The position numbers and the translations under genes are program-made. From Clostridium sp. HBUAS56010 (GTDB taxonomy: Bacteria; Bacillota; Clostridia; Lachnospirales; Lachnospiraceae): a DNA stretch of 64,000 nt. Position 1 is the stretch's first letter; each line of letters begins with the position of its first letter. The notes under the pieces were generated by a model. The model had not been told where the DNA came from and ran no database searches. It saw only the letters and a program-made list of their open reading frames with translations. Below are positions 10,461 through 20,617 of this stretch, in pieces. The DNA lies in assembly GCF_007115105.1 (NCBI RefSeq), contig NZ_SULJ01000009.1:62001-126000 (forward strand), read 5' to 3'.

Positions 10461-11307
10461 TTAGTCTCTTCCATACATATCCCTGGTATACACCTTTTCT
10501 TTAACATCATATAATTCTTCATTCCAACGATTTGCTATAATAATATCCGAAATTTTTTTAAACTCGGCCAAATCACTTATCACTTCAGATTTGAAAAAAT
10601 CAGCTTCTTTCATAGCCGGCTCAAAAATCACCATTTTGATTCCTTTCGCCTTAATTCGCTTCATTACCCCTGTATGGAAGATTGCCTGAAATTATCAGAC
10701 TCATATTTCAGTGTCAGACGAAAAACTCCTACCACCTCCGGGTTTTGAGCTAACACCTGCTCCGCAATAAAATCCTTTCTTGTACGGTTTGCATCAACAA
10801 TTGCTCCTATAATATTATTAGGTACTTCTAAATAATTAGCCAGAAGCTGTTTTGTATCTTTTGGCAAACAATAACCACCATACCCAAAAGACGGATTATT
10901 ATAAAAATTCCCAATTCTGGGATCTAAGGATATTCCTTTTATAATACGCCTTGTATCCAGCCGCCTAACTTCTGCATAAGTATCCAACTCATTAAAAAAT
11001 TCTACTCGCATCACTAAATATGTATTTGCAAAAAGCCTTATAGCTTCTGCCTCTGTTGAACTTGTAAATAATGTAGGAATATCCTTCTTCTTCGCTCCCT
11101 GCTTTAGCAAAGCTGCAAATTCTCGGGCACTCTTTGAGTTATCTCCGATTGCAATTCTGGATGGATAGAGATTGTCATAAAGAGCTTTTCCTTCTCGTAA
11201 AAATTCCGGAGAAAAAATTATATGATCACTAAAATAACGTTTCCTAAGTTCCTTGATATAGCCTACAGGAACCGTTGATTTTATTATAATCAAAGCCTTT
11301 GTTGAAT
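10461..11307 (-). pseudogene. ugd: UDP-glucose 6-dehydrogenase remnant (5'-truncated, frameshifted)
   Basis: Two frames together cover roughly the C-terminal two thirds of a Ugd (normally about 390 residues). The first (to 10664) begins abruptly inside the protein at [11 protein letters not shown], normally about residue 110, and keeps FFNELD and the catalytic-cysteine segment GGYCLPKD. The second (10664-10461) continues the family sequence with KRIKAKGIKMVIFEP and runs to the natural end. They are separated by what appears to be a single-base deletion at about 10664, inside the conserved SSIQG-MKR stretch. The NAD-binding N-terminus is missing, so no functional enzyme is expected and UDP-glucuronate would not be made from this locus. 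The upstream end is fused to an unrelated coding start (11244-11399). Confidence 0.87.
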
Positions 11308-11399
11308 ATATGAAAGCTAATAAAAATCTTTAATTCAAATATAATAAACATTATTATTGCACTAAATACCCATTCCTTTGTTGTCTTTTTATTTACCAT
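11244..11399 (-). pseudogene. Truncated membrane-protein start fused out of frame to the ugd remnant
   Basis: A minus-strand frame opens at ATG 11399 behind a GAAGGGG-type ribosome site and encodes a basic N-terminus (MVNKKTTKEW) followed by one hydrophobic helix (VFSAIIMFIIF). It then runs into the ugd fragment in the wrong frame and stops after 51 codons. It looks like the beginning of a membrane protein whose body was replaced by ugd sequence, with the junction near 11290-11310. I cannot name the parent gene. Confidence 0.45.
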
Positions 11400-11473
11400 T
11401 ATTAATTACACCCCTTCTATACTCCTCTTTAATTTTTCTACTTTTTATCTCTAAAAAGGGCTCTTATCTAAAG

Positions 11474-13153
11474 TTACATTTTTAGTTTATTCAGTTTATC
11501 GACTCTTTCTGTTACTCCAACAATTATACCATCAATGTTGTAATAAAATAGTTTGTAAGTATCATCCAGCAATGTATTCTTATCATAAAAAACAAATACA
11601 TAATGATTTGCATTTCCCTGATTTATTGCTTCAATATAACTATTAGTTAATGATGTCATTCTATCGGAATCTGGCCTAGACACATAAAAGGAATTAAACT
11701 GAATATTGTTTATGTAGGCATATCGACCCAAGGCATATGTCATCTTCGAATTAGAATATACTGTATCCCAAGGAACAAATACCAGCTTTTTCTTACCCTC
11801 AAAAATCAAATTCCATGAATCAGTATCTAATGTTTCCTGGTTCTTTTCCATTCCAGAAAACATAGCATGCCGTTCTTGTATCAATGGGCTCATATCTATT
11901 ATCTGTACGCAACATATAATTGTAAGAATTACAACCGCCACTCTGCTTTTACTCATTCTAACGAGACCAAAGATCAGAAGTAAAAAAATCATATAAGAAA
12001 CTACCCAGATAAATCGACCTGAGGCTCTGAAAATCCCTAAAACTTTCATTATAAGCTGAGGCCATTTAATGACAAATAAAATGTGATCACCAAATGTAAT
12101 AGTTGGACTAAATGCCAGTACACAAAACACAAAGCATATCACACCTGAACATACAATAAATATCTTGTGATGCTTGGAAAAGAGGAATACACGTTCTCTA
12201 TTTTTTAATGCCAGCAGTATATTAATTACCACCAATAATATCATACCTGTTCCCAGATATCCAAGTCCCTCACCTTGACCTTCTCCCGCGGGAAGTGTTG
12301 GGAAAAGAAGCGATATATTCATTGGGTTAAACAAGGAGTTTATATTGGCACTGTAGTACCCTAATCCCCATACATGATAATCCCCTGTTCCGCTAAACCC
12401 TCCCATAACATACAACTCAATTAGAGCAAAACAAATTGGAACGCCTACAATCAGACAGCCATTGAATATATTTTTTTTATTTACAACATATCGAACAGCA
12501 TCGATAAAGCAGAACACACAGGTCATCGGCACAAAATATAAATGCGTTAGCGCTGCTACACAAAGTGTACCCGTCCAAGCCAATATCTTTACATTCAATA
12601 TATTGTCTCCAAAATTATAGACCCATATAAGCATTGCCAAAATAATAATCCATTGCCCCCCCAGTGATGTATGAATATACATTCTTTGAACCACATAAGG
12701 AGATAGTACAAAAAAAATACTACCAATCCAACAATATAATTTATTCTTAGTAAATTTATATAGTAAAACTGAAGCCAGTCCCCCCATCATTGTGAAAGAA
12801 AAAATACCCCAAATCCCAAAATACTGAAAATTATTGGGTAATAAATTTCTAAAAATTTTAAATAAAAGGGCCAGTAACGGAATGGAATCCATAAAAATCA
12901 CACTGATATCCAAATCAACCAAGCCGTCCATCATTCCAATTGGAAATTTCCAATCAGACTTTCTATAATATAACCATCCAAAATAATGTTGTGAAATATC
13001 TTCTCCTGAAAACAACCAATTATCATTAGTTACATTCAAAATTGTAATTCCGTAAATCAATAGGTAAGATATTGCACCTATAAAAGCTCCTCCTAACATG
13101 AGCCATAAATAATGATTATATCCCATATTATCTAAATTATTTTTCATATTCAC
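11474..13153 (-). CDS. Polytopic membrane protein, DUF6311/GT-C glycosyltransferase-like
   Basis: About 559 residues with roughly ten to twelve hydrophobic segments. The first extracellular loop contains acidic residues after the first helix (FSGEDISQHYFGW near residue 50), as in GT-C glycosyltransferases that use polyprenol-phosphate sugars on the outer face of the membrane; the sequence recalls DUF6311 proteins. A soluble C-terminal part follows the last helices. The probable donor maker is the GT2 at 14615-15586 just upstream, now separated by IS debris. The start is uncertain: a GTG at 13153 or an ATG at 13147, neither with a good ribosome site, which may mean that the original 5' region was altered by the insertion element. 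Function beyond glycan transfer is not determinable. Confidence 0.65.
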   Translation of the reverse strand: MNMKNNLDNMGYNHYLWLMLGGAFIGAISYLLIYGITILNVTNDNWLFSGEDISQHYFGWLYYRKSDWKFPIGMMDGLVDLDISVIFMDSIPLLALLFKIFRNLLPNNFQYFGIWGIFSFTMMGGLASVLLYKFTKNKLYCWIGSIFFVLSPYVVQRMYIHTSLGGQWIIILAMLIWVYNFGDNILNVKILAWTGTLCVAALTHLYFVPMTCVFCFIDAVRYVVNKKNIFNGCLIVGVPICFALIELYVMGGFSGTGDYHVWGLGYYSANINSLFNPMNISLLFPTLPAGEGQGEGLGYLGTGMILLVVINILLALKNRERVFLFSKHHKIFIVCSGVICFVFCVLAFSPTITFGDHILFVIKWPQLIMKVLGIFRASGRFIWVVSYMIFLLLIFGLVRMSKSRVAVVILTIICCVQIIDMSPLIQERHAMFSGMEKNQETLDTDSWNLIFEGKKKLVFVPWDTVYSNSKMTYALGRYAYINNIQFNSFYVSRPDSDRMTSLTNSYIEAINQGNANHYVFVFYDKNTLLDDTYKLFYYNIDGIIVGVTERVDKLNKLKM

Positions 13154-13199
13154 TTGTATGATGTTTATAGAAGCAAAACACCATATCTTCCTTCTTTTT

Positions 13200-14600
13200 T
13201 TAATTATAGTTATAATACATTCCGATACTGTGGATTTTTGGTTTTTCCCTGTAGCTTGACTACTTGACTGGAGTGATTGCCTCTATCTTTATCTGAATTG
13301 TTTATCAGCTGGTTGTGCCCGAGCTTTGATCCTGAATACTTATTTCAATCAAGTCTAGGATGATAATCGTTCGCGGATATCACAGTATCAGACTTTATGA
13401 AAGGGAGGGACAACCTTATGAATTATATTTGGATTGATATTGCTAAACTCAACCATTTTGCCTCAGCCATATCTTTTGATGACGAAATACTCATCGGTCT
13501 TGAATCAATGGCATACTATGGCGACTACATTGTTGTCAGCTGTTTCAAAGTGTGTGTGTTGAACCCTATTAAGACGTCTTCGATGCGAAAGAATAATACT
13601 TGCAAAAATAAAACTGACATGGTCGACACATACATAATTGCTAAAACTTTAATGATGCAGGATTCCTTCAGCTTTATTTCCTATTATGACTTGAATCTGA
13701 TGGATTTAAAAACTCTTGGTCTGTTTCCTTCAATAGACAAATAAGCAGCGGACACGGTTAAAAAATCACCTGACTTCTTATGTTGACCAGGCGTTCTCGG
13801 ACTCCCAGTATGTCTTCAAATCTGGGCTGCATCAAAAATCTGTCTATAATCTTATTAAAAGAGGCTTCAACACCTAAAAACATTGCTTCTATGCCTATGA
13901 CTCATCTTGCTCATTTGCTTTTAGTTTTCTCACACAATCACTTCAGCAAAGAAGAAGTCAAAGAGTTCTCGCACAGAAGTCTGTTGGCACTAGTGACAGT
14001 GCTCTTTCTATTAATATAACTCACTCCTTTGTACAGATTGAGTTATTGATAGAATTGAATCTGAGATGGCAGATATCATTAAATTCATCCCTTCTGTTAT
14101 CTTGACCATTCCAGGTATCGGATATATTAATGGTGTAATGATACTCGCCAAAATCAATAAAATTCACCGTGAATATTCCTTATGCTTTTGAATTAGCTGT
14201 TCGTTGAAAGAGACCCAGTATAAATCATAACCTTTTGGGCTTCTAATAAGAAATAATTAAAAAGGATAATTTGCACCGTTGTAGAGGCAAGGTCTTCACA
14301 AATTCCTTGCCAAATTAAGGTAGCTCTCATTTTTTCGGAATCATGATTCTATTTATATTGCTTTAGAACAGTGCGCCTGCCATCAATCTTGCCAGAACCA
14401 TCTGGAAGATACTCACTGATGAAGTTCGATTTAACTTTGATTAAGAGGTCTGAATCCCAATATCGTTAGATTCGAAAAAGCACCCTAATGAACTCTATTA
14501 AAGATACCTTTTTATACCATAAATACAAAAAATTTGCAAACTTATGCTTGACTTTTTATGGCTGATTTCCTAAATTGAATTAATCATATTTTTTAATCAA
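13200..14600 (+). mobile_element. Decayed IS110-family insertion sequence, ends not defined
   Basis: The 1.46-kb gap between two minus-strand glycan genes holds a degenerate IS110-type transposase on the plus strand with about 200 bases of non-coding sequence in front. IS110 elements usually lack terminal inverted repeats, so the limits are approximate. In this family the non-coding left end encodes the bridge/seek RNA; the stretch about 13220-13400 is where it would lie. I could not establish its fold. Confidence 0.5.
13418..14444 (+). pseudogene. IS110-family transposase, multiply frameshifted
   Basis: Starting at ATG 13418 (GGGAGG site just upstream), the first frame has the IS110 DEDD domain: WIDIAKLNHF, IGLESMAYYGD, CVLNPIKTS and KTDMVDTYIIAKTLM. 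It stops at 13742. Later pieces in other frames keep the family order: [12 protein letters not shown], then ILTIPGIGYINGVMIL of the C-terminal domain around 14098, and finally IWKILTDEV ending in TAA at 14442-14444. Several frameshifts and a damaged C-terminal catalytic region mean it is inactive. The full-length ancestor would have been about 400 residues. Confidence 0.88.
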
Positions 14601-14614
14601 CTAGAAACCTTTGA

Positions 14615-15586
14615 CTAGATGGGAAAACTCTTTATGTTTAAATCAGTATCACTCTCTGATATATTTTGAGTGTTATCAACAATATATATTGGTCTATCTT
14701 TTATTTCCATAAAAATAATTCCTAAGTACTCTCCAATTATGCCTATAAGAATAAACAAAATGGCAAACATAAAACATATTACGATAATAATAGTTGCATA
14801 GCCAGCAGGTGTCCCTTGTACCACCTTAGAGTAAATGGTATATATCATTAACAGTAAACCAGCCACGCCAGATACAAGACCGCACATTCCGGCAGATTTT
14901 AGCGGAATATTCGAAAAACCAAGAAGTGCGTTAATAGAAAAAGCAATCAATTTTTTAATGTTATACTTGCTATGACCCGCAGCACGTTCCTTAGCCTCAT
15001 ATTCAATTGCAGTCTTTTTGAAGCCAATGCTTTGAACATATCCTCTCAAAAACCTTACTTTTTCTCTATACTCCAGCTTGATTACTTTTGCTGCTCTCCT
15101 ACTGATGGCAAAAAAATCCGAGGCATTATTTTCAAATTGAACTGAAGAAAGCATATTTAGTACCTTATAAAATAATTCTGATGTTATGTTTTTTATTAGA
15201 CCTGCTGATTTATTTTTTGTTCTAACCATACTTATAACTTCGTATCCTTGCTCAAATCTATCAATAATTTCAGGAATCAATTGCACTGGATGTTGCAAAT
15301 CAGCATCCATACATACTATACCATCCCCAATACTATATTCAATCCCAGCAAGCATAGCTGCTTCATGCCCAAAATTGCGTGAAAAATTAATCACCTTTAT
15401 ATCCATATTTTTGTCCGCTATCAAAGCCAGCTTTTCTCTGCTTCTATCGCTACTTCCATCGTTGACAAATACAATCTCGTATTCCCACTTACAGCATTCT
15501 AATATGCTACTGATTTCTCTATAGAAATTATCTAACATTTCTTCTTCATTAAAAACAGAAACTACGATAGATATTTTATTGACCAT
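14615..15586 (-). CDS. Polyprenol-phosphate glycosyltransferase, GT2 (GtrB/ArnC-like)
   Basis: A 323-residue GT2 with two C-terminal membrane helices. The catalytic domain (residues 1-230) shows VVSVFNEEE near the start, VNDGSSD, and the metal-binding DADLQHP. The two hydrophobic helices at about 235-300 are those of the DPM1/GtrB class that charge polyprenol phosphate with a sugar at the inner face of the membrane. The lipid-linked sugar would then be flipped and used by GT-C enzymes such as the protein at 11474-13153. It is clearly paralogous to the GT2 at 36879-37820 along its whole length. The start follows GGGAGG. Downstream lies the IS110 debris. Confidence 0.9.
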   Translation of the reverse strand: MVNKISIVVSVFNEEEMLDNFYREISSILECCKWEYEIVFVNDGSSDRSREKLALIADKNMDIKVINFSRNFGHEAAMLAGIEYSIGDGIVCMDADLQHPVQLIPEIIDRFEQGYEVISMVRTKNKSAGLIKNITSELFYKVLNMLSSVQFENNASDFFAISRRAAKVIKLEYREKVRFLRGYVQSIGFKKTAIEYEAKERAAGHSKYNIKKLIAFSINALLGFSNIPLKSAGMCGLVSGVAGLLLMIYTIYSKVVQGTPAGYATIIIVICFMFAILFILIGIIGEYLGIIFMEIKDRPIYIVDNTQNISESDTDLNIKSFPI

Positions 15587-15824
15587 AACTTGCCTCCCTA
15601 AATGATTAAATGTTGAAATATCAAGATTATTTTATAATATCACTGCTTTAAATCAAATTCTCTATTCTTTCAATTCATATGTAATCATATACTACTATTA
15701 TAAGCAGTATTTTTAATTAAACATTGAATAGGTAAACGCCACTAGAGAAGCAAACTAAAATATGGATGACCCGCTAATAATAGTATATGTTTTTTGATTT
15801 TTCTACGAAAATCTATACAGTAGT

Positions 15825-17003
15825 TTACTCATTTTTTTCAATTAATACTTTGTAAATACTTCTAGAAATAACCTCTTTACTGCAATAATTTTGAACATAT
15901 CTTCTTGCGCTACTAACCAACTTAGTTAAGTCACTATTAATAATAGACTCAATTAAATCATTTAATTCTTCCACACATACATTATGCTTTAATTTAATTA
16001 CGGCAGAATCAGGTAATTCGCTAAACCAACCAATGTCTGTAACAACACAAGGCTTATTCATATACATACACTGAACTAAAGTAGAAGAAGATTCTCCATT
16101 ATATGGATACCTTAAATTCATTATTAAATCACAAGACGCTATAGCTTCAAAAAAACTAATATTTTCTAAAAAACCTGTTTTTATTATGTATTTACTTTGT
16201 AACTGATCAACGTAATTTCCATCCCCCACCATCACATAATAAATTTTTGTTTTATGACTTTTATTGTATTCATTAACTGCCAAACATACTATTTCATTCT
16301 GCTTGGACGGGCTAATAAAACCAATCGATCCAATAATAAAAGCATCCGAATCGATATTATATGCTTTTTTTAAATAGTTTGTTTGACATTTATCTATACT
16401 TTCTTCATCTTTTATTGTATTAATCAGATTTATTTGAAATGCACTTTTATCATTATAAACCTTTTCTACCTTTTTTTTAGTATAATTAGAATGAACAAAT
16501 ATACCTTTTGATTTTTCGATAACTTCTTTATTTAAAGGTAAGAAACTGGAAATGCCTTTATGAAGCAGCAAATCATTTATTTTAATTTTTTTCATGTTAT
16601 CTTTAATGATTTGAATTCCATCTACTCCCTCCATTTCATAAATTTTTTGAAAAACAACATCTTTTTTTTCATAATAACCAATGGTTAAATAATATAATAC
16701 AAAATCATGTAAAATCACATAACCAGGATATTTCATTATCATATCATACATGTAGCAATGATATTCTGGATTATTTCCAAAATTATATAATATATAATCA
16801 TAATCAGTAATGTTACTGCACTCACTAAACCTAATTATTTTAAATTGTTTTTTTAAATTCTTATTTTTCACTTCATAATTATCTACTATCAAGGTTATAT
16901 TAAAATAATAAGATAATCCCTCTACTAATGTTTCACTATATTCACTTATTCCGCTTTTTTTAGGCCAAAAGGGACTTGCGTATAATAAAGTGGGTTTTTC
17001 CAT
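15825..17003 (-). CDS. Glycosyltransferase, GT-B fold (GT4-like)
   Basis: A 392-residue cytoplasmic GT-B enzyme. The C-terminal half has a Rossmann domain starting IIGSIGFISPSKQ, then YYVMVGDG and the acidic E of the donor site in YPYNGESSSTLVQCM, which aligns with the EX7E region of GT4 enzymes. The N-terminal half has the ASPFWPKKSGISEYS acceptor-side loop common in polysaccharide GT4s. It is 10 bases after the preceding gene and is very AT-rich. Donor and acceptor cannot be told; GDP-mannose or GDP-D-rhamnose are the nucleotide sugars made nearby. Confidence 0.82.
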   Translation of the reverse strand: MEKPTLLYASPFWPKKSGISEYSETLVEGLSYYFNITLIVDNYEVKNKNLKKQFKIIRFSECSNITDYDYILYNFGNNPEYHCYMYDMIMKYPGYVILHDFVLYYLTIGYYEKKDVVFQKIYEMEGVDGIQIIKDNMKKIKINDLLLHKGISSFLPLNKEVIEKSKGIFVHSNYTKKKVEKVYNDKSAFQINLINTIKDEESIDKCQTNYLKKAYNIDSDAFIIGSIGFISPSKQNEIVCLAVNEYNKSHKTKIYYVMVGDGNYVDQLQSKYIIKTGFLENISFFEAIASCDLIMNLRYPYNGESSSTLVQCMYMNKPCVVTDIGWFSELPDSAVIKLKHNVCVEELNDLIESIINSDLTKLVSSARRYVQNYCSKEVISRSIYKVLIEKNE

Positions 17004-17013
17004 ATAGATTCTC

Positions 17014-18057
17014 CTATTTTAATAGTTTATTTATAACATAATCCCAATCAATGTTTTTTTCTTTAAGGGATTGAAATCCATTTACTCCCATTGTTTGAGC
17101 CAACGATCGATTTAAAAAAAGTGTATCTATTTTTTCTGCTAATATCATAGGATCCTCGTCAATAATATATCCATTTACTTTTTCAGTTATAAATTCTAGA
17201 GGACCTCCTGAATCCTTATGAACAATTACTGGTTTCTTTGAAAAAAAGCTCTCAAGAGTAATGTAACCATAGTCTTCATCATAAGCTCCAAAATATACAG
17301 CCAAGCACTTTGCGTAATAATCAATCTTCTCTTGCTCTGATATATAACCTGTCATTGTAACCTTTTCATGTAAATTATATTTATCAATTAATGTACTAAT
17401 ATAATCTAATTCACTTTTACTCCCTGTTCCAGCAATGATAAATTTAACTGGTGTTTTTGTATATCTCGCTGACTCAACTAAAAGACGTTGACGTTTCATT
17501 GGATCAATTCTGCTTGCATAAAACACAAAATCCCCATAACTATCACAATGCATTTTATCATAATTCAGTGGCGGATGATATAAAGCTTCTGCTTTAATAC
17601 CATTATACTTCATAAGCCTATTTGCGGTATTCTGAGCATTAGTATAAACTTCTTTGGCTTCTGAAATATACTTGCTGTCATGCTTTATAATCATGTCACG
17701 AATAAATTCTCCTTCGGGAAAATTATGCAAATCTCCATATGGTGTATTCCATAAATCATAAGCTTGTCTATGTTGATGTAATAACCAAAGAACCTTATTT
17801 TCATGTTTTACATAAAATGCTGGAAACTTCATTGCTATTACTCTATCTATTTTTTCACCATTTACTTCCGTCAAATCCATAGTTCTTCCCATAAGCATAC
17901 AATCTAAAAGTGTCGAAGTCGGATACCATTTAAACGGAATGGTAACAATATCTGCTTGATGTCCTCTTTTCATTAATTCTGCTTTTAACATTTCTGCATG
18001 AATCTCAGCACCTCCTCTTATAAAAGGGACTTGTACCATTGCAATTGCAATCTTCAT
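17014..18057 (-). CDS. Glycosyltransferase family 4
   Basis: A 347-residue GT4. The N-terminal loop FIRGGAEIHAEML (about residues 12-24) is the classical acceptor-side glycine loop. The C-terminal domain includes FVFYASRIDPMKRQ, VTMTGYISEQEK and the donor-site pair in AYDEDYGYITLESF (EX7E-like). It likely transfers a hexose or 6-deoxyhexose during backbone synthesis on the inner face of the membrane. It overlaps the upstream gene by four bases (ATGA) and has GGAGG before its start, so it belongs to the tightly coupled transferase operon. Confidence 0.88.
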   Translation of the reverse strand: MKIAIAMVQVPFIRGGAEIHAEMLKAELMKRGHQADIVTIPFKWYPTSTLLDCMLMGRTMDLTEVNGEKIDRVIAMKFPAFYVKHENKVLWLLHQHRQAYDLWNTPYGDLHNFPEGEFIRDMIIKHDSKYISEAKEVYTNAQNTANRLMKYNGIKAEALYHPPLNYDKMHCDSYGDFVFYASRIDPMKRQRLLVESARYTKTPVKFIIAGTGSKSELDYISTLIDKYNLHEKVTMTGYISEQEKIDYYAKCLAVYFGAYDEDYGYITLESFFSKKPVIVHKDSGGPLEFITEKVNGYIIDEDPMILAEKIDTLFLNRSLAQTMGVNGFQSLKEKNIDWDYVINKLLK

Positions 18058-19145
18058 AATTTTACCTCCATTCTATTTTCCAGAATGTTTTTAAACCTTT
18101 CTAAAATTCTAGTGTAGGTAAATCTCTCATTATAATTTCTTAATCCATACTCCCGAATAAAATTTTTATACTTATAATTTTTATAGAGTATATTTATCGC
18201 AGCAGAATATTTCATTATATTATCATCTAAAATTATCTGATTTTCCCCCAATGTTTCAGGAAGTGCACTTATATTTCGTGCTATCACAGGTAATTGAAAA
18301 AATTGTGCCTCAGGAATAGGAACACAAAATCCTTCATGTTCACTTACGCATAAAAAGAAATCACTACCTAAATAATAGGATATTAATAAGGAATCATTAA
18401 TTTCCCCAATAAACTCAATATTATTTTCCAATCCATAAGCAGTTATTTTACTAGTTATTTCCCGATTATATTCTTTTAAACCATCATCAAATTTTCCTAT
18501 AATTCTTAGTTTAATATTTGTATCAAAATTTATACAATAATTATGTACAATGTCTAACAAAAAAAGGTGACCCTTATTAGGTGCAATTCTTCCAACAAAT
18601 AATAAGTTGATTTTATTGTCTTGCAGAAGACTTTTTAAAACTCCTTCTTCTGGTTTTCCTTTGGCCCACTTTTCTATTTTATTAAAAGGAGGACAAATTT
18701 CAATTCTCTTTTTTTCTACATCTATTATATCTTCTGCATTATAATTTGAATCCACTAACCATATAGCATTTTTAAACTCACGTGCAAGTCGTCTTGTTTG
18801 CTTACGGCCTTTATCACACTGTTCATAATGGAATAAATTATACTTCAAAAAGAATATTGGAGGAGTAATATTATGATACCTAATGATTACCCTTCCCTTA
18901 TGTCTTTTTAATATTTCTTCGCCTTCTTCCCAATATACGCTATGATGATATATAATCAAACTATTTAAATCATTCAAAATATCATTTAATTCTTCTTTTT
19001 CAATATATAGGAGAGTATTATTAAACCTATTTTGGGAATACACCTTACAATCATTATTTTCATTTAATATATAAAACATTCCTTCTATATCGTTACCAAT
19101 AGCATCATGCTTAGTAACGGTCTGATGCATTAATATAATTTTCAT
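18054..19145 (-). CDS. Glycosyltransferase family 4
   Basis: A 363-residue GT4-type enzyme. The C-terminal domain carries LLFVGRIAPNKGH, then IEFIGEINDSLL and the donor-site segment SEHEGFCVPIPEAQ, a good EX7E motif. The N-terminal half is less typical but contains RYHNITPP. It overlaps both neighbours by four bases, pointing to coupled translation with the methyltransferase upstream and the GT4 downstream. Mannosyltransferases of ABC-exported O-antigens often look like this, but substrate specificity is inference. Confidence 0.87.
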   Translation of the reverse strand: MKIILMHQTVTKHDAIGNDIEGMFYILNENNDCKVYSQNRFNNTLLYIEKEELNDILNDLNSLIIYHHSVYWEEGEEILKRHKGRVIIRYHNITPPIFFLKYNLFHYEQCDKGRKQTRRLAREFKNAIWLVDSNYNAEDIIDVEKKRIEICPPFNKIEKWAKGKPEEGVLKSLLQDNKINLLFVGRIAPNKGHLFLLDIVHNYCINFDTNIKLRIIGKFDDGLKEYNREITSKITAYGLENNIEFIGEINDSLLISYYLGSDFFLCVSEHEGFCVPIPEAQFFQLPVIARNISALPETLGENQIILDDNIMKYSAAINILYKNYKYKNFIREYGLRNYNERFTYTRILERFKNILENRMEVKL

Positions 19146-20617
19146 TTTTTCACCGCCAATATTGAATATGCTTGCTCCATATTAAATCTATATATTATAT
19201 CTTTAATTGGATCATTATCTTTATACTCATATGGTATAAAATCAAGGGGATATAATAATACCTTTTCCACAACCTCTAATCCGCATTCATTAATAAAAAA
19301 AGCTAATAATTCAGGAGGAATAGGCTTATTATGCGTTGGATCTAAATGAAAATAGTACGATGATATAAGTATATTTTGAGGATTTGGAGTTTCAACAATA
19401 AACATTCCTCCCTTTTTTAAAACACGTTTACATTCTATAATTAATTCTACTAAAAATTCCATATGCAAATGTTCAACCATATGAAATGATGTCAGCAAAT
19501 CTATGGAATTCTCAGGTTGCTTTTTCAGATAACTTAATGCATCATTTTCTTCAATTCTAATATCAGGAAATAGCTCTTTAACTTTTCTAATTACAAATGC
19601 ATTACTATCAACCCCTTGAGCCATATATCCACTTTCATTTAATAATTCAATCCATTCGCATTCTCCACATCCTAAATCTACTACTTTCAGTTCTTTTTTG
19701 GATTTATTTTCAAACCATTGATTTATTTTATCAATGTAAATTCTCGCTCTACTCTTTACTTCTTCTCTAGAATCAGGCATAAGCTTTTCATTATAATGTA
19801 AATAAAGTAAATTCATAGCGTTCTTTTCCAATAGTCTTTTTTTTTCTAACTGTTTTTTCAAAGAGTCTTGATCATTTATAAACTTTTCGACTTCATTAAC
19901 CTTTCTTCCTATATCATTTTCTCTTAATTTAATAACACCTAATTCTTGTTCAACCTTCTTTAATATTTGGTATTCTCTATAAACTTTTGGTAATAAAACT
20001 ATACTAACCAGTATTTGTACAACATATCCTATAATAGGAATTTTATAAATAAATTTTTTTATAGTTAAATAATTTTTTTTTCTCTTAATACCTTTGACAT
20101 GGATATTTAATAATTTCATTTCACTAGAATTTGCAATACTATCAATTAAGTAAACTTTAGCATCGTTAGATTGAAATATATAAGTTAAGGCATTTCTTTT
20201 CGCCTCGGGATCAACTTCTCTTAAAAGTAAACTTCTATATAATACTTCAATGAATTCTTCGCCTTCAAATTTTAACAATTCTTTTGAATCTATTATATTA
20301 CTATTATAAACAGTCCCAATAATTCTTTTAAGTATTAATCTAATCCACTTTTCATAAAAGCCAATTTTTTTTAATCGATTGTCGATTTTTCTAAGATATA
20401 TCAATATATTAGATTTACTTATTGAACTGAGTTTTATATAAGTTTTAGGTTTTATATAATCCTTGTTATCAACTAAATCTTCTGCCATTCTATTAATCTG
20501 TGTTAAAATTTCTTCTATTGATATTTCATTATCTTTATTATCTATGTCTAAATCCGCTAAATCTCTAATCTTTTTCCGTTTGCTTTGAAGCACATTATCC
20601 AAATCAATATTTCTCAT
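19142..20617 (-). CDS. Coiled-coil SAM methyltransferase, possible chain terminator
   Basis: A 491-residue protein in three parts. Residues about 117-165 (EEFIEVLYRSLLLREVDPEA) resemble DUF4214. Residues about 185-262 hold a hydrophobic segment followed by a charged coiled coil. Residues about 305-450 form a class I methyltransferase with SAM motif VVDLGCGECEW and the later SFHMVEHLHM and HLDPTHNKPI segments typical of glycan-cluster methyltransferases. The start chosen is ATG 20617, preceded by GGAGG and overlapping the Wzt gene by 14 bases; an upstream in-frame ATG lacks a site. Beside a Wzt with a glycan-binding tail, a coiled-coil methyltransferase suggests a WbdD-like role in capping the chain and fixing its length, here without a kinase domain. 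That role is inferred. Confidence 0.82.
   Translation of the reverse strand: MRNIDLDNVLQSKRKKIRDLADLDIDNKDNEISIEEILTQINRMAEDLVDNKDYIKPKTYIKLSSISKSNILIYLRKIDNRLKKIGFYEKWIRLILKRIIGTVYNSNIIDSKELLKFEGEEFIEVLYRSLLLREVDPEAKRNALTYIFQSNDAKVYLIDSIANSSEMKLLNIHVKGIKRKKNYLTIKKFIYKIPIIGYVVQILVSIVLLPKVYREYQILKKVEQELGVIKLRENDIGRKVNEVEKFINDQDSLKKQLEKKRLLEKNAMNLLYLHYNEKLMPDSREEVKSRARIYIDKINQWFENKSKKELKVVDLGCGECEWIELLNESGYMAQGVDSNAFVIRKVKELFPDIRIEENDALSYLKKQPENSIDLLTSFHMVEHLHMEFLVELIIECKRVLKKGGMFIVETPNPQNILISSYYFHLDPTHNKPIPPELLAFFINECGLEVVEKVLLYPLDFIPYEYKDNDPIKDIIYRFNMEQAYSILAVKK

Noticed and set aside
10461-10664. Separate small gene of 67 codons
   Set aside because: Its sequence continues the UDP-glucose dehydrogenase family after a one-base frameshift; it is the tail of the ugd pseudogene.
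14445-14614. Terminator after the GT2 at 14615
   Set aside because: Only a weak AT-only hairpin with a bulge and no T run was found.
15587-15824. Small gene or RNA in the 238-base gap
   Set aside because: AT-rich sequence without coding frame, ribosome site or clear stem-loop.
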